Source of the DNA: Paenibacillus sp. USDA918EY
Lineage (GTDB): Bacteria > Bacillota > Bacilli > Paenibacillales > Paenibacillaceae
Length of the DNA stretch: 64,000 nucleotides
Direction of reading: 5' to 3'
Assembly (NCBI RefSeq): GCF_009870825.1
Contig: NZ_WTWY01000004.1
Location: 1-64,000, forward strand
Shown here: piece by piece, positions 16,047 to 24,063 of the stretch
Position numbering within the stretch: position 1 is the first letter of the stretch
How the letters are laid out: each line of letters opens with the position of its first letter
Notes under the pieces: model-generated
Seen by the model: only the letters and a program-made list of their open reading frames with translations
What the model was told of the DNA's origin: nothing
Databases searched by the model: none
Program-made: the position numbers and the translations under genes

Positions 16047-17785
16047 TACAAGGCATCGGAGCATCTGCCGGCATCGCAATTGGAAAAGCATTCGTTCTGC
16101 CGAACTGGGAATGGGATTTGCCCGAAACCGGTATAGACGCAGTTGATCTGGCCAATGAGTTTGAGCGGCTGTATGAAGGGATACGCACCTCCAAAAACGA
16201 AATCGAATATATCAAAAACGAATTCCGGGATATCGTCGGGGAAGAGGAGTCCAGCATTTTCGACGCCCACCTGGCCATTTTGGACGATCCGGTGTTCATG
16301 AACGAAATCCAGGGCGTGATCGAACGCCAATACAAGGCGGCCGAAGTGGCGGTCAAGGAAGCGATCGACCATTTCGTCACGATGTTTGACCTGCTGGATG
16401 ACGAATATATGAAAGAACGGGCGATGGACATCAAGGATGTCGGCAACCGCCTGCTGAAGCATCTGCTTGGCGCGCCGGAGATTACCCTTCCGGCGGATAC
16501 CCAGCCGTACGTGCTTGTGGTAAAGGAATTGTCGCCTTCCCAGCTGGCGCACCTGAACCCTGCCCATGTGCTCGGCGTCGTTACGATGCTGGGGGGCAAA
16601 ACGTCGCATGCCTCCATTATGGCCCGGGCGCTGGGCATTCCGCTCGTCGCGGGCATCGAAGGCAAGCTGCCGGACCCGATTCAAACGGGCGATCTGATCG
16701 TTATGGACGGCGAATCCGGACGGCTGTTCATCAACCCGGACAAAAAAACGGTCGATCAATTTGAATGCGCGCGGACCGAACAGCAGGTACGGAAAGAGCG
16801 CTTGGAGCTGCTCGCTTCGGTCGACGCCGTCACGAAAGACGGCACGGAGATGCGTTTGTCGGCTAACATCAGCTCGGTGAAAGAGCTGGATATGGCCGTG
16901 AAATACGGCGCGCTTGGCGTCGGTCTGTTCCGGACGGAGTTTTTGTACATGGACCGCGCCAGCTTCCCGAGCGAAGAGGAACAGTTTGAGGTTTACCGTC
17001 AAGTCGTACGGAAAATGGAAGGACGCCAGACGGTCATCCGGACGCTGGATATCGGCGGGGATAAGCAGCTCGATTATTTTCCGCTGCCGCAGGAGGACAA
17101 TCCGTTTCTCGGTTACCGCGCGATCCGGATCAGCCTCGAACGGCAGGAGCTGTTCCAGACGCAGCTGACGGCCATTTTGCGCGCGAGCGCGTACGGCAAA
17201 ACCAAAATCATGTACCCGATGATTTCCTCGGTGGACGAAGTGAGACAAGCCAACCAGGTGTTGCGCCGGGCCATGGCCGATCTGGACGCGAGGGGCATAC
17301 CGTATGATCCCGAAATTCCGGTCGGCGTGATGATTGAAATTCCGGCAGCGGTCACCATCGCCGATTTGCTGGCGAAGGAATGCGATTTTTTCAGCATCGG
17401 CACGAACGACCTGGTTCAGTACGTACTGGCCGTGGACCGGATGAACGAACAGATCGCCCATATGTACCATCCGTACCATCCGGCGATCATCCGCATGCTG
17501 CGCACGATCGTGGAAGCGGCCCGCCATGCGGGCATTCCCGTCAGCGTATGCGGGGAAATGGCGGGGGACGAGCGGTCCATACCGCTCTGGATCGGGCTTG
17601 GCGTGCACGACTTGAGCATGTCGATCCAGTCGCTGCTCCGGGTGAAGCACCGGATTCTGAACACGTCCGCCGAAGATGCCCGCGCGGCCGCCGAGGAATG
17701 CTACAAGCTGACGACCGGCGCTGAAATCGACAAGCTTCTGACGGATTTTAACGAATCCAGCCGTTTTGAAAATCAAAAACCTTGA
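16043..17785 (+). CDS. ptsI: Phosphoenolpyruvate-protein phosphotransferase (PTS enzyme I)
   Basis: This 580-residue cytosolic enzyme I transfers phosphate from PEP to HPr. The phosphorylated histidine is H189 in GGKTSHASIMARALG. The PEP-binding barrel shows GLFRTEFLYMDR, RTLDIGGDKQL and the conserved cysteine motif VSVCGEMAGD. The length equals that of Bacillus PtsI. Its ATG overlaps the stop of the EIICBA gene, and GGGGG precedes it. In B. subtilis ptsH lies between ptsG and ptsI; here HPr is absent from the operon and must be encoded elsewhere. Confidence 0.96.
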   Translation: MIQGIGASAGIAIGKAFVLPNWEWDLPETGIDAVDLANEFERLYEGIRTSKNEIEYIKNEFRDIVGEEESSIFDAHLAILDDPVFMNEIQGVIERQYKAAEVAVKEAIDHFVTMFDLLDDEYMKERAMDIKDVGNRLLKHLLGAPEITLPADTQPYVLVVKELSPSQLAHLNPAHVLGVVTMLGGKTSHASIMARALGIPLVAGIEGKLPDPIQTGDLIVMDGESGRLFINPDKKTVDQFECARTEQQVRKERLELLASVDAVTKDGTEMRLSANISSVKELDMAVKYGALGVGLFRTEFLYMDRASFPSEEEQFEVYRQVVRKMEGRQTVIRTLDIGGDKQLDYFPLPQEDNPFLGYRAIRISLERQELFQTQLTAILRASAYGKTKIMYPMISSVDEVRQANQVLRRAMADLDARGIPYDPEIPVGVMIEIPAAVTIADLLAKECDFFSIGTNDLVQYVLAVDRMNEQIAHMYHPYHPAIIRMLRTIVEAARHAGIPVSVCGEMAGDERSIPLWIGLGVHDLSMSIQSLLRVKHRILNTSAEDARAAAEECYKLTTGAEIDKLLTDFNESSRFENQKP

Positions 17786-18154
17786 AAGACTCAGGGAAAA
17801 ACAGCCACGTTTCGTGAAGCGAACATCCGCCGAAGCATGTTTATGGCGGATAGGCGACCCAAAACCCCGGTACTCGTAACAGAGTGCCGGGGTTTTTTTG
17901 CAGCAGAGGTCTATAAGAAAGTGATGGGCTTTTTGGTAAATAAAACAGCGGCGCGCGGGAGGAAGGAATTGCGGAGGGCAGGGGCGAATACCATCAGCAG
18001 CTGAAATATTAGCACTCATTCGAGCAGATAGATAGAAAGAATTAAAGTTTTTACTCGTCCTTCCTTGATCCACGGGGAATATCCGTTTCAAAAATGTGAC
18101 TTGCTTTAATTCAATCTATATAGATAGAAAAGATTGAGGTGGGGTATTGTGTCA
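17786..18154. other. Gene-free stretch: terminator, hairpin and AT-rich palindromes
   Basis: After ptsI there is a 7-bp hairpin (ATCCGCC/GGCGGAT, 17825-17851) and then a strong terminator. The second half holds a direct repeat TAGATAGAAA near 18025 and 18121 and a palindrome ATCTATATAGAT (18115-18126), nested in TCAATCT...AGATTGA just upstream of the next gene's ribosome site. I find no convincing coding frame. Confidence 0.5.
17861..17898 (+). terminator. Intrinsic terminator of the PTS operon
   Basis: AAAACCCCGG-T-ACTC pairs with GAGT-G-CCGGGGTTTT around GTAACA, followed by Ts. Confidence 0.9.
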
Positions 18155-18592
18155 ATGAAATGCAGCTGCGAACAAAGCCTGAAGCTGGAGCTTCGGACCG
18201 TAAAATACGCCCGGAGCGTAACGATCCGCCATGTGCCGGTGCTTGTTTGCAATCAATGTTTGACGTACGAGCTTATACCTACGATGAGATCCGATTTAAA
18301 GAAATATGTCGAATTGCTGGGCCCCCGGCCGAAACAAACGACCTTTTCGATGAAGGATTACCACGAGCTGGCCGATGTGATTTACGGTGTGCTGGCCGAT
18401 GCCGCATGTCCCAACGAAGGGCTGGACGCCAAAATTGAGCACGAAATACAGGAGCGGATCAACCTTCTTTTGGATATGTATCGATTGGCCGAAAGCATGA
18501 ACGACGATGGCTGGATTTCAGACATTCGCCAGCGGCTCTCACAGCTGTCCGTAATCCTGCCGGAAATGAATGTCTTCCATGCCGATGTATGA
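18155..18592 (+). CDS. Cys-rich YgiT-like zinc-knuckle protein, 145 aa
   Basis: Four cysteines, C3 and C5 (MKCSC) and C32 and C35 (VCNQC), frame a beta-rich N-terminal domain with RHVPVLVCNQCLTYEL. This resembles the YgiT/MqsA-type N-terminal zinc finger, although the first pair is C-x-C. Residues 45-145 are helical (SDLKKYVELLG, HELADVIYGVLAD, IEHEIQERINLLLDMYRLAESM). ATG is preferred because GAGGTGGGG lies upstream; GTG and TTG codons upstream are in frame but too close to that site. A palindrome and direct repeats sit directly upstream and might be bound by the product. No toxin partner is visible. The function is unknown. Confidence 0.68.
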   Translation: MKCSCEQSLKLELRTVKYARSVTIRHVPVLVCNQCLTYELIPTMRSDLKKYVELLGPRPKQTTFSMKDYHELADVIYGVLADAACPNEGLDAKIEHEIQERINLLLDMYRLAESMNDDGWISDIRQRLSQLSVILPEMNVFHADV

Positions 18593-18627
18593 AAACACAA
18601 AATTTTCAGAATTATTTTCATAGTTCG

Positions 18628-18657
18628 TTGGATTTTTCACGAAGTTTTTGATACGAT
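18628..18657 (+). promoter_or_regulatory. Putative ytxJ promoter
   Basis: TTGGAT and TACGAT are spaced by 18 bases, about 40 bases upstream of the ytxJ ATG. Confidence 0.45.
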
Positions 18658-18696
18658 AGAGGAAGGAATGAATCGAAAAAAGGAGATGTATATCAA

Positions 18697-19041
18697 ATGG
18701 CGACGATGACCAAACTGACTACTAGCGAGGAGCTTAAGTCCGCATTGGCAGCTTCGGTTGACAAGCCCCTGCTCCTGTTCAAGCACAGCACCCGCTGTCC
18801 GATCAGCACAGGCGCCTATCGGCAGATGATGTCATATTTGGAAGACGAGCCGAACGAAGACGTAGAATACGCATTGATTCACGTTGTCGAGGATCGCCCG
18901 GTCTCGCTTGAAGCGGCCGATTTGCTTGGCGTGCAGCATGAATCTCCGCAGGTTATTTTGGTCAAAAATCAGGCGCCCGTCTGGCATACATCTCATTCTA
19001 ATATCACTGAGGATGCTTTGAAACGGCATCTGAAAGGATAG
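18697..19041 (+). CDS. ytxJ: Bacillithiol system redox-active protein YtxJ
   Basis: This is a 114-residue thioredoxin-fold protein of the DUF2847/YtxJ family. The single active-site cysteine is C34 in FKHSTRCPIS, a monothiol bacilliredoxin-like arrangement, and the cis-proline region is HESPQVILV. Such proteins are proposed to remove bacillithiol from protein mixed disulfides. AAAAAGGAG precedes the ATG. In B. subtilis ytxJ also lies just upstream of ccpA, which supports orthology. Confidence 0.92.
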   Translation: MATMTKLTTSEELKSALAASVDKPLLLFKHSTRCPISTGAYRQMMSYLEDEPNEDVEYALIHVVEDRPVSLEAADLLGVQHESPQVILVKNQAPVWHTSHSNITEDALKRHLKG

Positions 19042-19054
19042 TAAAGCGTTATCA

Positions 19055-19083
19055 TTGCAGAATGCGACAATTTGTCGTATCAT
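19055..19083 (+). promoter_or_regulatory. Putative ccpA promoter with palindrome in spacer
   Basis: TTGCAG and TATCAT are spaced by 17 bases. The spacer contains the perfect inverted repeat CGACAA-T-TTGTCG (19065-19077), placed where a bound repressor would block RNA polymerase. Confidence 0.5.
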
Positions 19084-19134
19084 AATTTTAATGGGTTGAC
19101 GAGTGAAAATTTATTGGCAATGGAGAGAAGGAAT

Positions 19135-20145
19135 TTGACGGTAACCATTTACGATGTGGCACGTGAAGCAGGCGTATCGATGGCAACGGTATCGCGGGTT
19201 GTAAACAACAACCCCAACGTGAAGCCTCAGACCCGGAAAAAAGTTTACGAAGCAATCGAACGTTTGGGATATCGCCCTAATGCGGTGGCAAGAGGCCTTG
19301 CCAGCAAAAAGACGACGACGGTCGGGGTGGTCATTCCCGATATCTCGAACTCTATTTTTGCGGAAATTGCCCGGGGCATTGAAGACATCGCCAACATGTA
19401 CCACTATAATATCATTTTGTGTAACGCCGACAAGAAGAAGGAAAAAGAAATCCGCGTCATCAACACGCTGCTCGAGAAACAAGTCGACGGCCTGCTTTTC
19501 ATGGGCGGCACCGTAACGGAAGAACATATTCAGGCATTCCAGACTTCGGCCGTTCCGATCGTGCTTTGCGCGACGCGGGACGAGCAGGGGACCTATCCTT
19601 CCGTCGATATCGACCACGAAGCGGCGGCGTTTGACGCCGTTAATACGCTCATCCGCCACGGACACCGCGAAATTGCGATGATCAGCGGCACGCTGCAGGA
19701 TCCTGCCAACGGCTATTCCCGTTTCCAAGGCTACAAAAAAGCGCTGGAGAATGCGGGCATCGAATACCAAGAGGATCTGGTCCGCATCGGCAATTACCGC
19801 TACGAGTCCGGCGTGGAAGCGATGAAATATTTCCTGGGGCTGAAGAAAAAGCCGACGGCCGTTTTTGCGGCCACGGACGAAATGGCGATTGGCGCCATCC
19901 ACAGCATTCAGGACGAAGGCCTGAAAGTGCCTGACGACTTCTCCGTCATCAGCGTCGACAATACGCGCATGGCTTCCATGGTGCGTCCGCTGCTGACGAC
20001 GGTAGCCCAGCCGATGTATGACCTCGGCGCGGTTGCCATGCGGCTTTTGACGAAGCTGATGAAGAAGGAAAATGTGGACAACCCTCGGGTGATTTTGCCG
20101 CATGAGACGATTTTGCGTTTATCCGTAAGCCACGTGAACGAATAA
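19135..20145 (+). CDS. ccpA: Catabolite control protein A (LacI family regulator)
   Basis: This 336-residue LacI/GalR regulator binds cre sites together with HPr-Ser-P. The N-terminal helix-turn-helix [19 protein letters not shown] and hinge [12 protein letters not shown] are the CcpA signature, and the periplasmic-binding-like core follows from [13 protein letters not shown]. The TTG start at VTIYDVA is preferred because CcpA proteins begin there and GAGAAGGA lies just upstream; an ATG five codons earlier is the alternative. The position after ytxJ and before acuA/acsA matches the B. subtilis neighbourhood. A palindrome inside its promoter suggests that its own transcription is controlled. 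Confidence 0.95.
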   Translation: MTVTIYDVAREAGVSMATVSRVVNNNPNVKPQTRKKVYEAIERLGYRPNAVARGLASKKTTTVGVVIPDISNSIFAEIARGIEDIANMYHYNIILCNADKKKEKEIRVINTLLEKQVDGLLFMGGTVTEEHIQAFQTSAVPIVLCATRDEQGTYPSVDIDHEAAAFDAVNTLIRHGHREIAMISGTLQDPANGYSRFQGYKKALENAGIEYQEDLVRIGNYRYESGVEAMKYFLGLKKKPTAVFAATDEMAIGAIHSIQDEGLKVPDDFSVISVDNTRMASMVRPLLTTVAQPMYDLGAVAMRLLTKLMKKENVDNPRVILPHETILRLSVSHVNE

Positions 20146-20182
20146 GAAATAGAAACGATATGAAAAAGGTTAACATACGCTG

Positions 20183-20210
20183 AAAAAAAGCTCCCGCCAG
20201 GAGCTTTTTT
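20183..20210 (+). terminator. Intrinsic terminator of ccpA
   Basis: AAAAAAGCTCC and GGAGCTTTTTT pair around a short CGCCA loop and end in Ts. Confidence 0.88.
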
Positions 20211-20257
20211 CACATGCCGGTCTTGAAACATCAATTCAGAACAAAGGGGAATGAAAG

Positions 20258-20956
20258 ATGCAGGAAACCATCGGAATCATCGGGGCAATGGACGAAGAGG
20301 TGGAACTGCTTTTGGCCGGAATGACCAGCTCGGAAACGGTCGAGAAGGCCGGAATCCGCTATCATAAAGGAACATACCGCGGCAAAAACGTCATCGTTTG
20401 CAGATCGGGAGTCGGGAAAGTAAACGCGGCGGTGACGACGCAAATTTTGATCGATTTTTTCGGCGTGTCGAAGGTGCTGTTCACGGGAGTCGCGGGTGCC
20501 GTCCATCCGGAGCTGAATATTGGGGATATCGTCGTGTCTTCCGAATGCCTTCAGCATGATATGGACGTTACCGCGCTTGGTTTCGAACGGGGAGTGATCC
20601 CTTATCAGGAGGTTTCCGCTTTCCAAGCCGACAAGGAACTGATCGCGCTTGCCGAGCAAGCGTGCAGGGAATTGGGCGAAGTGAACTGCCGCGTCGGACG
20701 CGTGCTTTCCGGGGACCAGTTTATCGCCAGCGTGGAGCAGGTCGCGTGGTTCTATGAACATTTGCAGGGAGCTTGCGTGGAGATGGAAGGGGCGTCGGTC
20801 GCACAGGTTTGTTACATGAACGGGGTGCCTTTTGTGGTCATTCGTTCGATGTCGGACAAAGCCGACGGTTCGGCGCATGCGAACTTCGCCGAGTTTACCG
20901 TGGCGTCTTCGCGCCGTTCGCACGCGATTTTGGATTACATGCTTGAACATATGTGA
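20258..20956 (+). CDS. mtnN: 5'-methylthioadenosine/S-adenosylhomocysteine nucleosidase
   Basis: This 232-residue enzyme hydrolyses MTA and SAH to adenine and a thioribose or homocysteine derivative, feeding methionine salvage and the activated methyl cycle. Typical segments are GIIGAMDEEVELL, RSGVGKVNAA, TGVAGAVHPELNIGDIV, the substrate-binding VEMEGAS and the catalytic aspartate in RSMSDKADG. The family length is normal. A ribosome site in ACAAAGGGGAATGAAAG precedes the ATG. It forms a single-gene unit between two terminators. The methionine-cycle link recurs downstream with the homocysteine methyltransferase fusion. Confidence 0.95.
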   Translation: MQETIGIIGAMDEEVELLLAGMTSSETVEKAGIRYHKGTYRGKNVIVCRSGVGKVNAAVTTQILIDFFGVSKVLFTGVAGAVHPELNIGDIVVSSECLQHDMDVTALGFERGVIPYQEVSAFQADKELIALAEQACRELGEVNCRVGRVLSGDQFIASVEQVAWFYEHLQGACVEMEGASVAQVCYMNGVPFVVIRSMSDKADGSAHANFAEFTVASSRRSHAILDYMLEHM

Positions 20957-20997
20957 GGATTTTGCAAAACTCTGATGTAACAAAATAAGCTTTTAAA

Positions 20998-21053
20998 AAA
21001 GAAGAAGCTGCCCGAGACGGCCGACATTGGCCGGGGGCGGCTTCTTGCTTTTG
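20998..21053 (+). terminator. Terminator after mtnN, three stacked stems
   Basis: AAGAAGC/GCTTCTT, GCCC/GGGC and GGCC/GGCC are nested in one long hairpin, followed by GCTTTT. The U tract is weak. Confidence 0.65.
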
Positions 21054-21061
21054 AAAAAGAG

Positions 21062-21162
21062 GTAGGCTGTTAGTATTGATTGCTGCGGCCAAACAAATAG
21101 GCCTCCTGCAAGCCATGGCGCTTGAACGCGGGACGGCCTACGTTTCTGGTGCTTAAATGTGT
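21062..21162. other. Possible intergenic repeat element or coding relic
   Basis: Between mtnN and acuA a block flanked by GTAGGC and GCCTAC (21062-21067 and 21136-21141) has open frames on both strands that look protein-like. The minus frame 21070-21162 has no ATG, GTG or TTG at its beginning. I make no gene call. The block could be a dispersed intergenic element. Confidence 0.3.
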
Positions 21163-21195
21163 TTAAACAATTGGGATATATCAATAAAATGAACT

Positions 21196-21828
21196 TTAAT
21201 ACATGAAACGATGCTGAAAACGAACGCGGTCGAATTGTTCCTTCGACGAAAGCGGGACGTCCCGGCCGATTCTGACCATCAGGCAGTTCGCGGGATGCGA
21301 GCAAATTTCCGGATCGTCGGTCGCATACCAGACCATGTCGACGACCTTCATCAGCCGTTCCATCATCTTGCGGTAATCCCATACGCTGAGCCCGCTGCTT
21401 TTCAAGTCCCAGTGCCAATAATATTCGGTCGTGAACACGATATATTGTTCCATTTGCCCACCCTCGAAGGCGGTTTTGATCATTTTCTGGCCAAGCCCGA
21501 GCGAACGGTAGTCGTTGGCCACTTCGATCGCGCCGAGCTCGATCAAATCCTGCATATGGCCTTGGGACCAGCGTTCCTGCTCGTCCGGGTAATGGAAGGT
21601 TACGTAGCCGACGATGACGTTTTCTTCCCGGGTGATGATGATTCTGCCTTCCTCCAGGCCGGCGATCTCCACCAGCGCTTCGTGCTGGTCGTTCGGACGG
21701 CGGAAAGCGTCAAGGTCGGGATGCATGGTCAACTCGGACAATCTTCCGGGCGGCACGGGTCCTTCAACGACCAGGCAGCGATCGCCAAGAGGCACGGTTT
21801 CGACATGGTACAGTTTAAGGTGTTCCAT
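21196..21828 (-). CDS. acuA: Acetoin utilization acetyltransferase AcuA
   Basis: This 210-residue GNAT protein acetylates the catalytic lysine of acetyl-CoA synthetase and switches it off. The acetyl-CoA loop is RSLGLGQKMI within the AIEVANDYRSLG motif, and the C-terminal half ends in the family's GRDVPLSSKEQFDRVRFQHR. AAAGGAGCGTCCAG precedes the ATG. It is divergent from its target gene acsA, as in B. subtilis, but acuB and acuC are not next to it: the region behind it leads to mtnN. Confidence 0.92.
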   Translation of the reverse strand: MEHLKLYHVETVPLGDRCLVVEGPVPPGRLSELTMHPDLDAFRRPNDQHEALVEIAGLEEGRIIITREENVIVGYVTFHYPDEQERWSQGHMQDLIELGAIEVANDYRSLGLGQKMIKTAFEGGQMEQYIVFTTEYYWHWDLKSSGLSVWDYRKMMERLMKVVDMVWYATDDPEICSHPANCLMVRIGRDVPLSSKEQFDRVRFQHRFMY

Positions 21829-21856
21829 CTGGACGCTCCTTTCAGCTTCTAACCTA

Positions 21857-21885
21857 CTTATAGCAAAAAAACAATTAAATGAAAA
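21857..21885 (-). promoter_or_regulatory. Putative acuA promoter
   Basis: On the minus strand TTTTCA and TATAAG are spaced by 17 bases, with TGC before the -10 box. It lies 29 bases upstream of the acuA ATG. The -35 box overlaps a cre-like sequence at 21881-21894. Confidence 0.5.
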
Positions 21886-21894
21886 GCGATGGCA
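21881..21894. promoter_or_regulatory. Weak cre-like site between acuA and acsA promoters
   Basis: GAAAAGCGATGGCA keeps the AA-N-CG core and CA end of the cre consensus, but the TG is displaced by one base. It overlaps the -35 boxes of both divergent promoters, as expected for joint CcpA control. Confidence 0.35.
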
Positions 21895-21918
21895 GGAATT
21901 TTCATCCTATGTTATAAT
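21890..21918 (+). promoter_or_regulatory. Putative acsA promoter with extended -10
   Basis: TGGCAG and a perfect TATAAT are spaced by 17 bases, with TGT before the -10 box. The resulting leader to the acsA ATG is about 195 bases. Confidence 0.55.
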
Positions 21919-22067
21919 GATTTCTGACATAAAACAGTCACAATTTTTGATCTGAACATCTGCCAGACCTGCTGTATCATGTATTTCGCTTAACGGAATC
22001 ATCGAAGCTTTGTTTTGAAGACTGATTGCGTGTGTATGTTGTCATTATGGCATGAACTCATACAGAT

Positions 22068-22081
22068 TGTAAGCGCTGCCC
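22068..22081 (+). promoter_or_regulatory. Putative cre site in acsA leader
   Basis: TTGTAAGCGCTGCCC matches the CcpA site consensus WTGNAANCGNWWNCA except at two positions. It lies about 40 bases before the acsA start, where CcpA could act as a roadblock. Confidence 0.5.
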
Positions 22082-22119
22082 TATCAATTTTTGGGAGAAA
22101 CAGAGGGAGGATGAAAGAA

Positions 22120-23844
22120 ATGGATCAAAATCAAAACGAAATTCTGCCAAGCGTCGCGACAACGTCCAACCTGGGCGATTATGAACAAGCCCGCTCGAAG
22201 TTCCAGTGGGAGGAAGTGGAGAAGCACTTCAGCTGGTACACGACAGGCAAGGTCAATATGGCGTACGAAGCGATCGACCGCCATGTCGAGGAAGGCCGCG
22301 GCGACAAAAAAGCGCTGCTTTACAGCGACGCTTCGCGTGATGAAAGCTATACCTTCGCCGACCTGAAGGAGCAATCCGATAAATTCGGCAGCGTTCTCCG
22401 CAAATACGGCATCGGCAAGGGAGATCGGGTGTTTATTTTCATGCCCCGCAGTCCGGAACTCTATGTTTCTCTCATGGGCATTTTAAAAGTAGGCGCGGTT
22501 GTCGGTCCGCTGTTTGAAGCGTTTATGGAAACGGCCGTCAAGGACCGGCTCGAGGACAGCGGCGCGGTTGCGCTCGTTACGACCAGCCAGCTGCTTGGAC
22601 GCGTGAAACGCGACGAACTGCCTGATTTGAAGCATATTTTCGTGGTAGGCGATCAAGTGGAGGATGACGGCCAAATCCACGATTTCTTCGGCGAAATGAA
22701 GGAGGCTTCTTCCGAGCTTCAAATCGAATGGCTTGAACGCAACGACGGCTTGATCATGCATTACACGTCCGGTTCGACCGGCAAGCCGAAAGGTGTCTAT
22801 CATGTGCAGAACGCGATGGTTCAGCACTATTATACGGGCAAAATGGTGCTCGATCTGCGCGAAGACGATATTTACTGGTGTACGGCCGATCCGGGCTGGG
22901 TTACGGGGACCTCGTACGGAATCTTCGCCCCATGGCTGAACGGCGTAACAAACGTCATCCGCGGCGGCCGTTTCAGCCCGCAGGACTGGTACGGCACAAT
23001 CGCCAAAAATAAAGTGACGGTATGGTACAGCGCGCCGACGGCGTTCCGTATGCTGATGGGCGCCGGATCGGACGTCATTTCCCAATTTGATCTGAGCAGC
23101 CTTCGCCACGTGCTTTCCGTCGGGGAGCCGCTGAATCCGGAAGTCGTCCGTTGGGGACAAAAGGTTTACGGCCAGCGCATCCACGATACGTGGTGGATGA
23201 CGGAAACCGGCGGGCATTTGATCTGTAACTACCCATCCATGGCCATTAAACCGGGTTCGATGGGCAAACCGATTCCAGGGGTGGAAGCCGCGATACTTGA
23301 TGACAACGGCAACGAGGTGCCGCCTTACACGATGGGCAACCTGGCCATCAAAACGCCGTGGCCGTCCATGATGAATCAAATTTGGAAAAATCCCGCCAAA
23401 TACGAGGAGTACTTCCGTATCCCCGGCTGGTATGTCTCCGGCGACTCGGCCTTCATGGACGAAGAAGGCTACTTCTGGTTCCAGGGCCGCGTCGACGACG
23501 TGATCAACTCCTCCGGCGAACGGATCGGACCGTTCGAAGTCGAAAGCAAGCTCGTCGAACATCCGGCCGTAGCCGAAGCCGGCGTCATCGGCAAACCCGA
23601 TGCGACGCGGGGCGAGATCATCAAAGCGTTCATTTCGCTGCGCGAGGGTTATCAGGAATCCGAAGAACTCAAAAACGAAATCTACAAATTCGTAAAAGAA
23701 GGCCTCTCCGCTCACGCGGCGCCGCGGGAAATCGAATTCCGCGACAAGCTGCCGAAAACGAGATCCGGCAAAATCATGCGCCGGGTGCTCAAAGCTTGGG
23801 AGCTGAACCTGCCGACAGGCGACCTTTCTACGATTGAGGATTAA
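22120..23844 (+). CDS. acsA: Acetyl-CoA synthetase (acetate-CoA ligase)
   Basis: This 574-residue ANL-family enzyme activates acetate to acetyl-CoA via acetyl-AMP. The P-loop-like motif is YTSGSTGKPKGV, the adenylate-binding motifs are WWMTETGG and YVSGDSAFMDEEGYFWFQGR, and the catalytic, acetylatable lysine is K551 in PKTRSGKIMRR. It matches B. subtilis AcsA over the whole length. The ATG MDQNQN is chosen because GGAGG is 9 bases upstream; the ATG nine bases earlier abuts that site. The divergent acuA gene encodes its inactivating acetylase, and cre-like sites suggest CcpA repression. Confidence 0.97.
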   Translation: MDQNQNEILPSVATTSNLGDYEQARSKFQWEEVEKHFSWYTTGKVNMAYEAIDRHVEEGRGDKKALLYSDASRDESYTFADLKEQSDKFGSVLRKYGIGKGDRVFIFMPRSPELYVSLMGILKVGAVVGPLFEAFMETAVKDRLEDSGAVALVTTSQLLGRVKRDELPDLKHIFVVGDQVEDDGQIHDFFGEMKEASSELQIEWLERNDGLIMHYTSGSTGKPKGVYHVQNAMVQHYYTGKMVLDLREDDIYWCTADPGWVTGTSYGIFAPWLNGVTNVIRGGRFSPQDWYGTIAKNKVTVWYSAPTAFRMLMGAGSDVISQFDLSSLRHVLSVGEPLNPEVVRWGQKVYGQRIHDTWWMTETGGHLICNYPSMAIKPGSMGKPIPGVEAAILDDNGNEVPPYTMGNLAIKTPWPSMMNQIWKNPAKYEEYFRIPGWYVSGDSAFMDEEGYFWFQGRVDDVINSSGERIGPFEVESKLVEHPAVAEAGVIGKPDATRGEIIKAFISLREGYQESEELKNEIYKFVKEGLSAHAAPREIEFRDKLPKTRSGKIMRRVLKAWELNLPTGDLSTIED

Positions 23845-23870
23845 TCATACAATATCTACCCATTGATCAG

Positions 23871-23908
23871 GAAGCACCGGATAATGTATCCCGGTGCTTC
23901 TTTTTTTC
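23871..23908 (+). terminator. Intrinsic terminator of acsA
   Basis: GAAGCACCGG and CCGGTGCTTC form a 10-bp stem followed by seven Ts. Confidence 0.92.
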
Positions 23909-24018
23909 GTGCCGGCCAAGCGCAAAAGGGGAAGGGGCAAAGGGCAAAGCTGCCGTGCTTGCCTTCCCGCCATCGCTTCAAAAAGCGCAATTTCCCGTTG
24001 CAGGCTTGGAACGGACAC

Positions 24019-24056
24019 AAAAAAAGCTTACCCTGCACAAGGCAGGATAAGCTTTT
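24019..24056 (-). terminator. Intrinsic terminator of the class A PBP gene
   Basis: On the minus strand AAAAGCTTATCCTGC pairs with GCAGGGTAAGCTTTT around a short loop and runs into a T tract. Confidence 0.9.
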
Positions 24057-24063
24057 CGGAGCG

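Noticed and set aside
15881-18091. 736-codon open frame antisense to ptsI
   Set aside because: It covers ptsI completely and crosses the PTS terminator; the translation is Arg/His/Phe rich without domains. It is a shadow frame.
22483-23715. 410-codon open frame antisense to acsA
   Set aside because: It lies opposite a well-conserved enzyme gene, with no ribosome site and no recognised domain.
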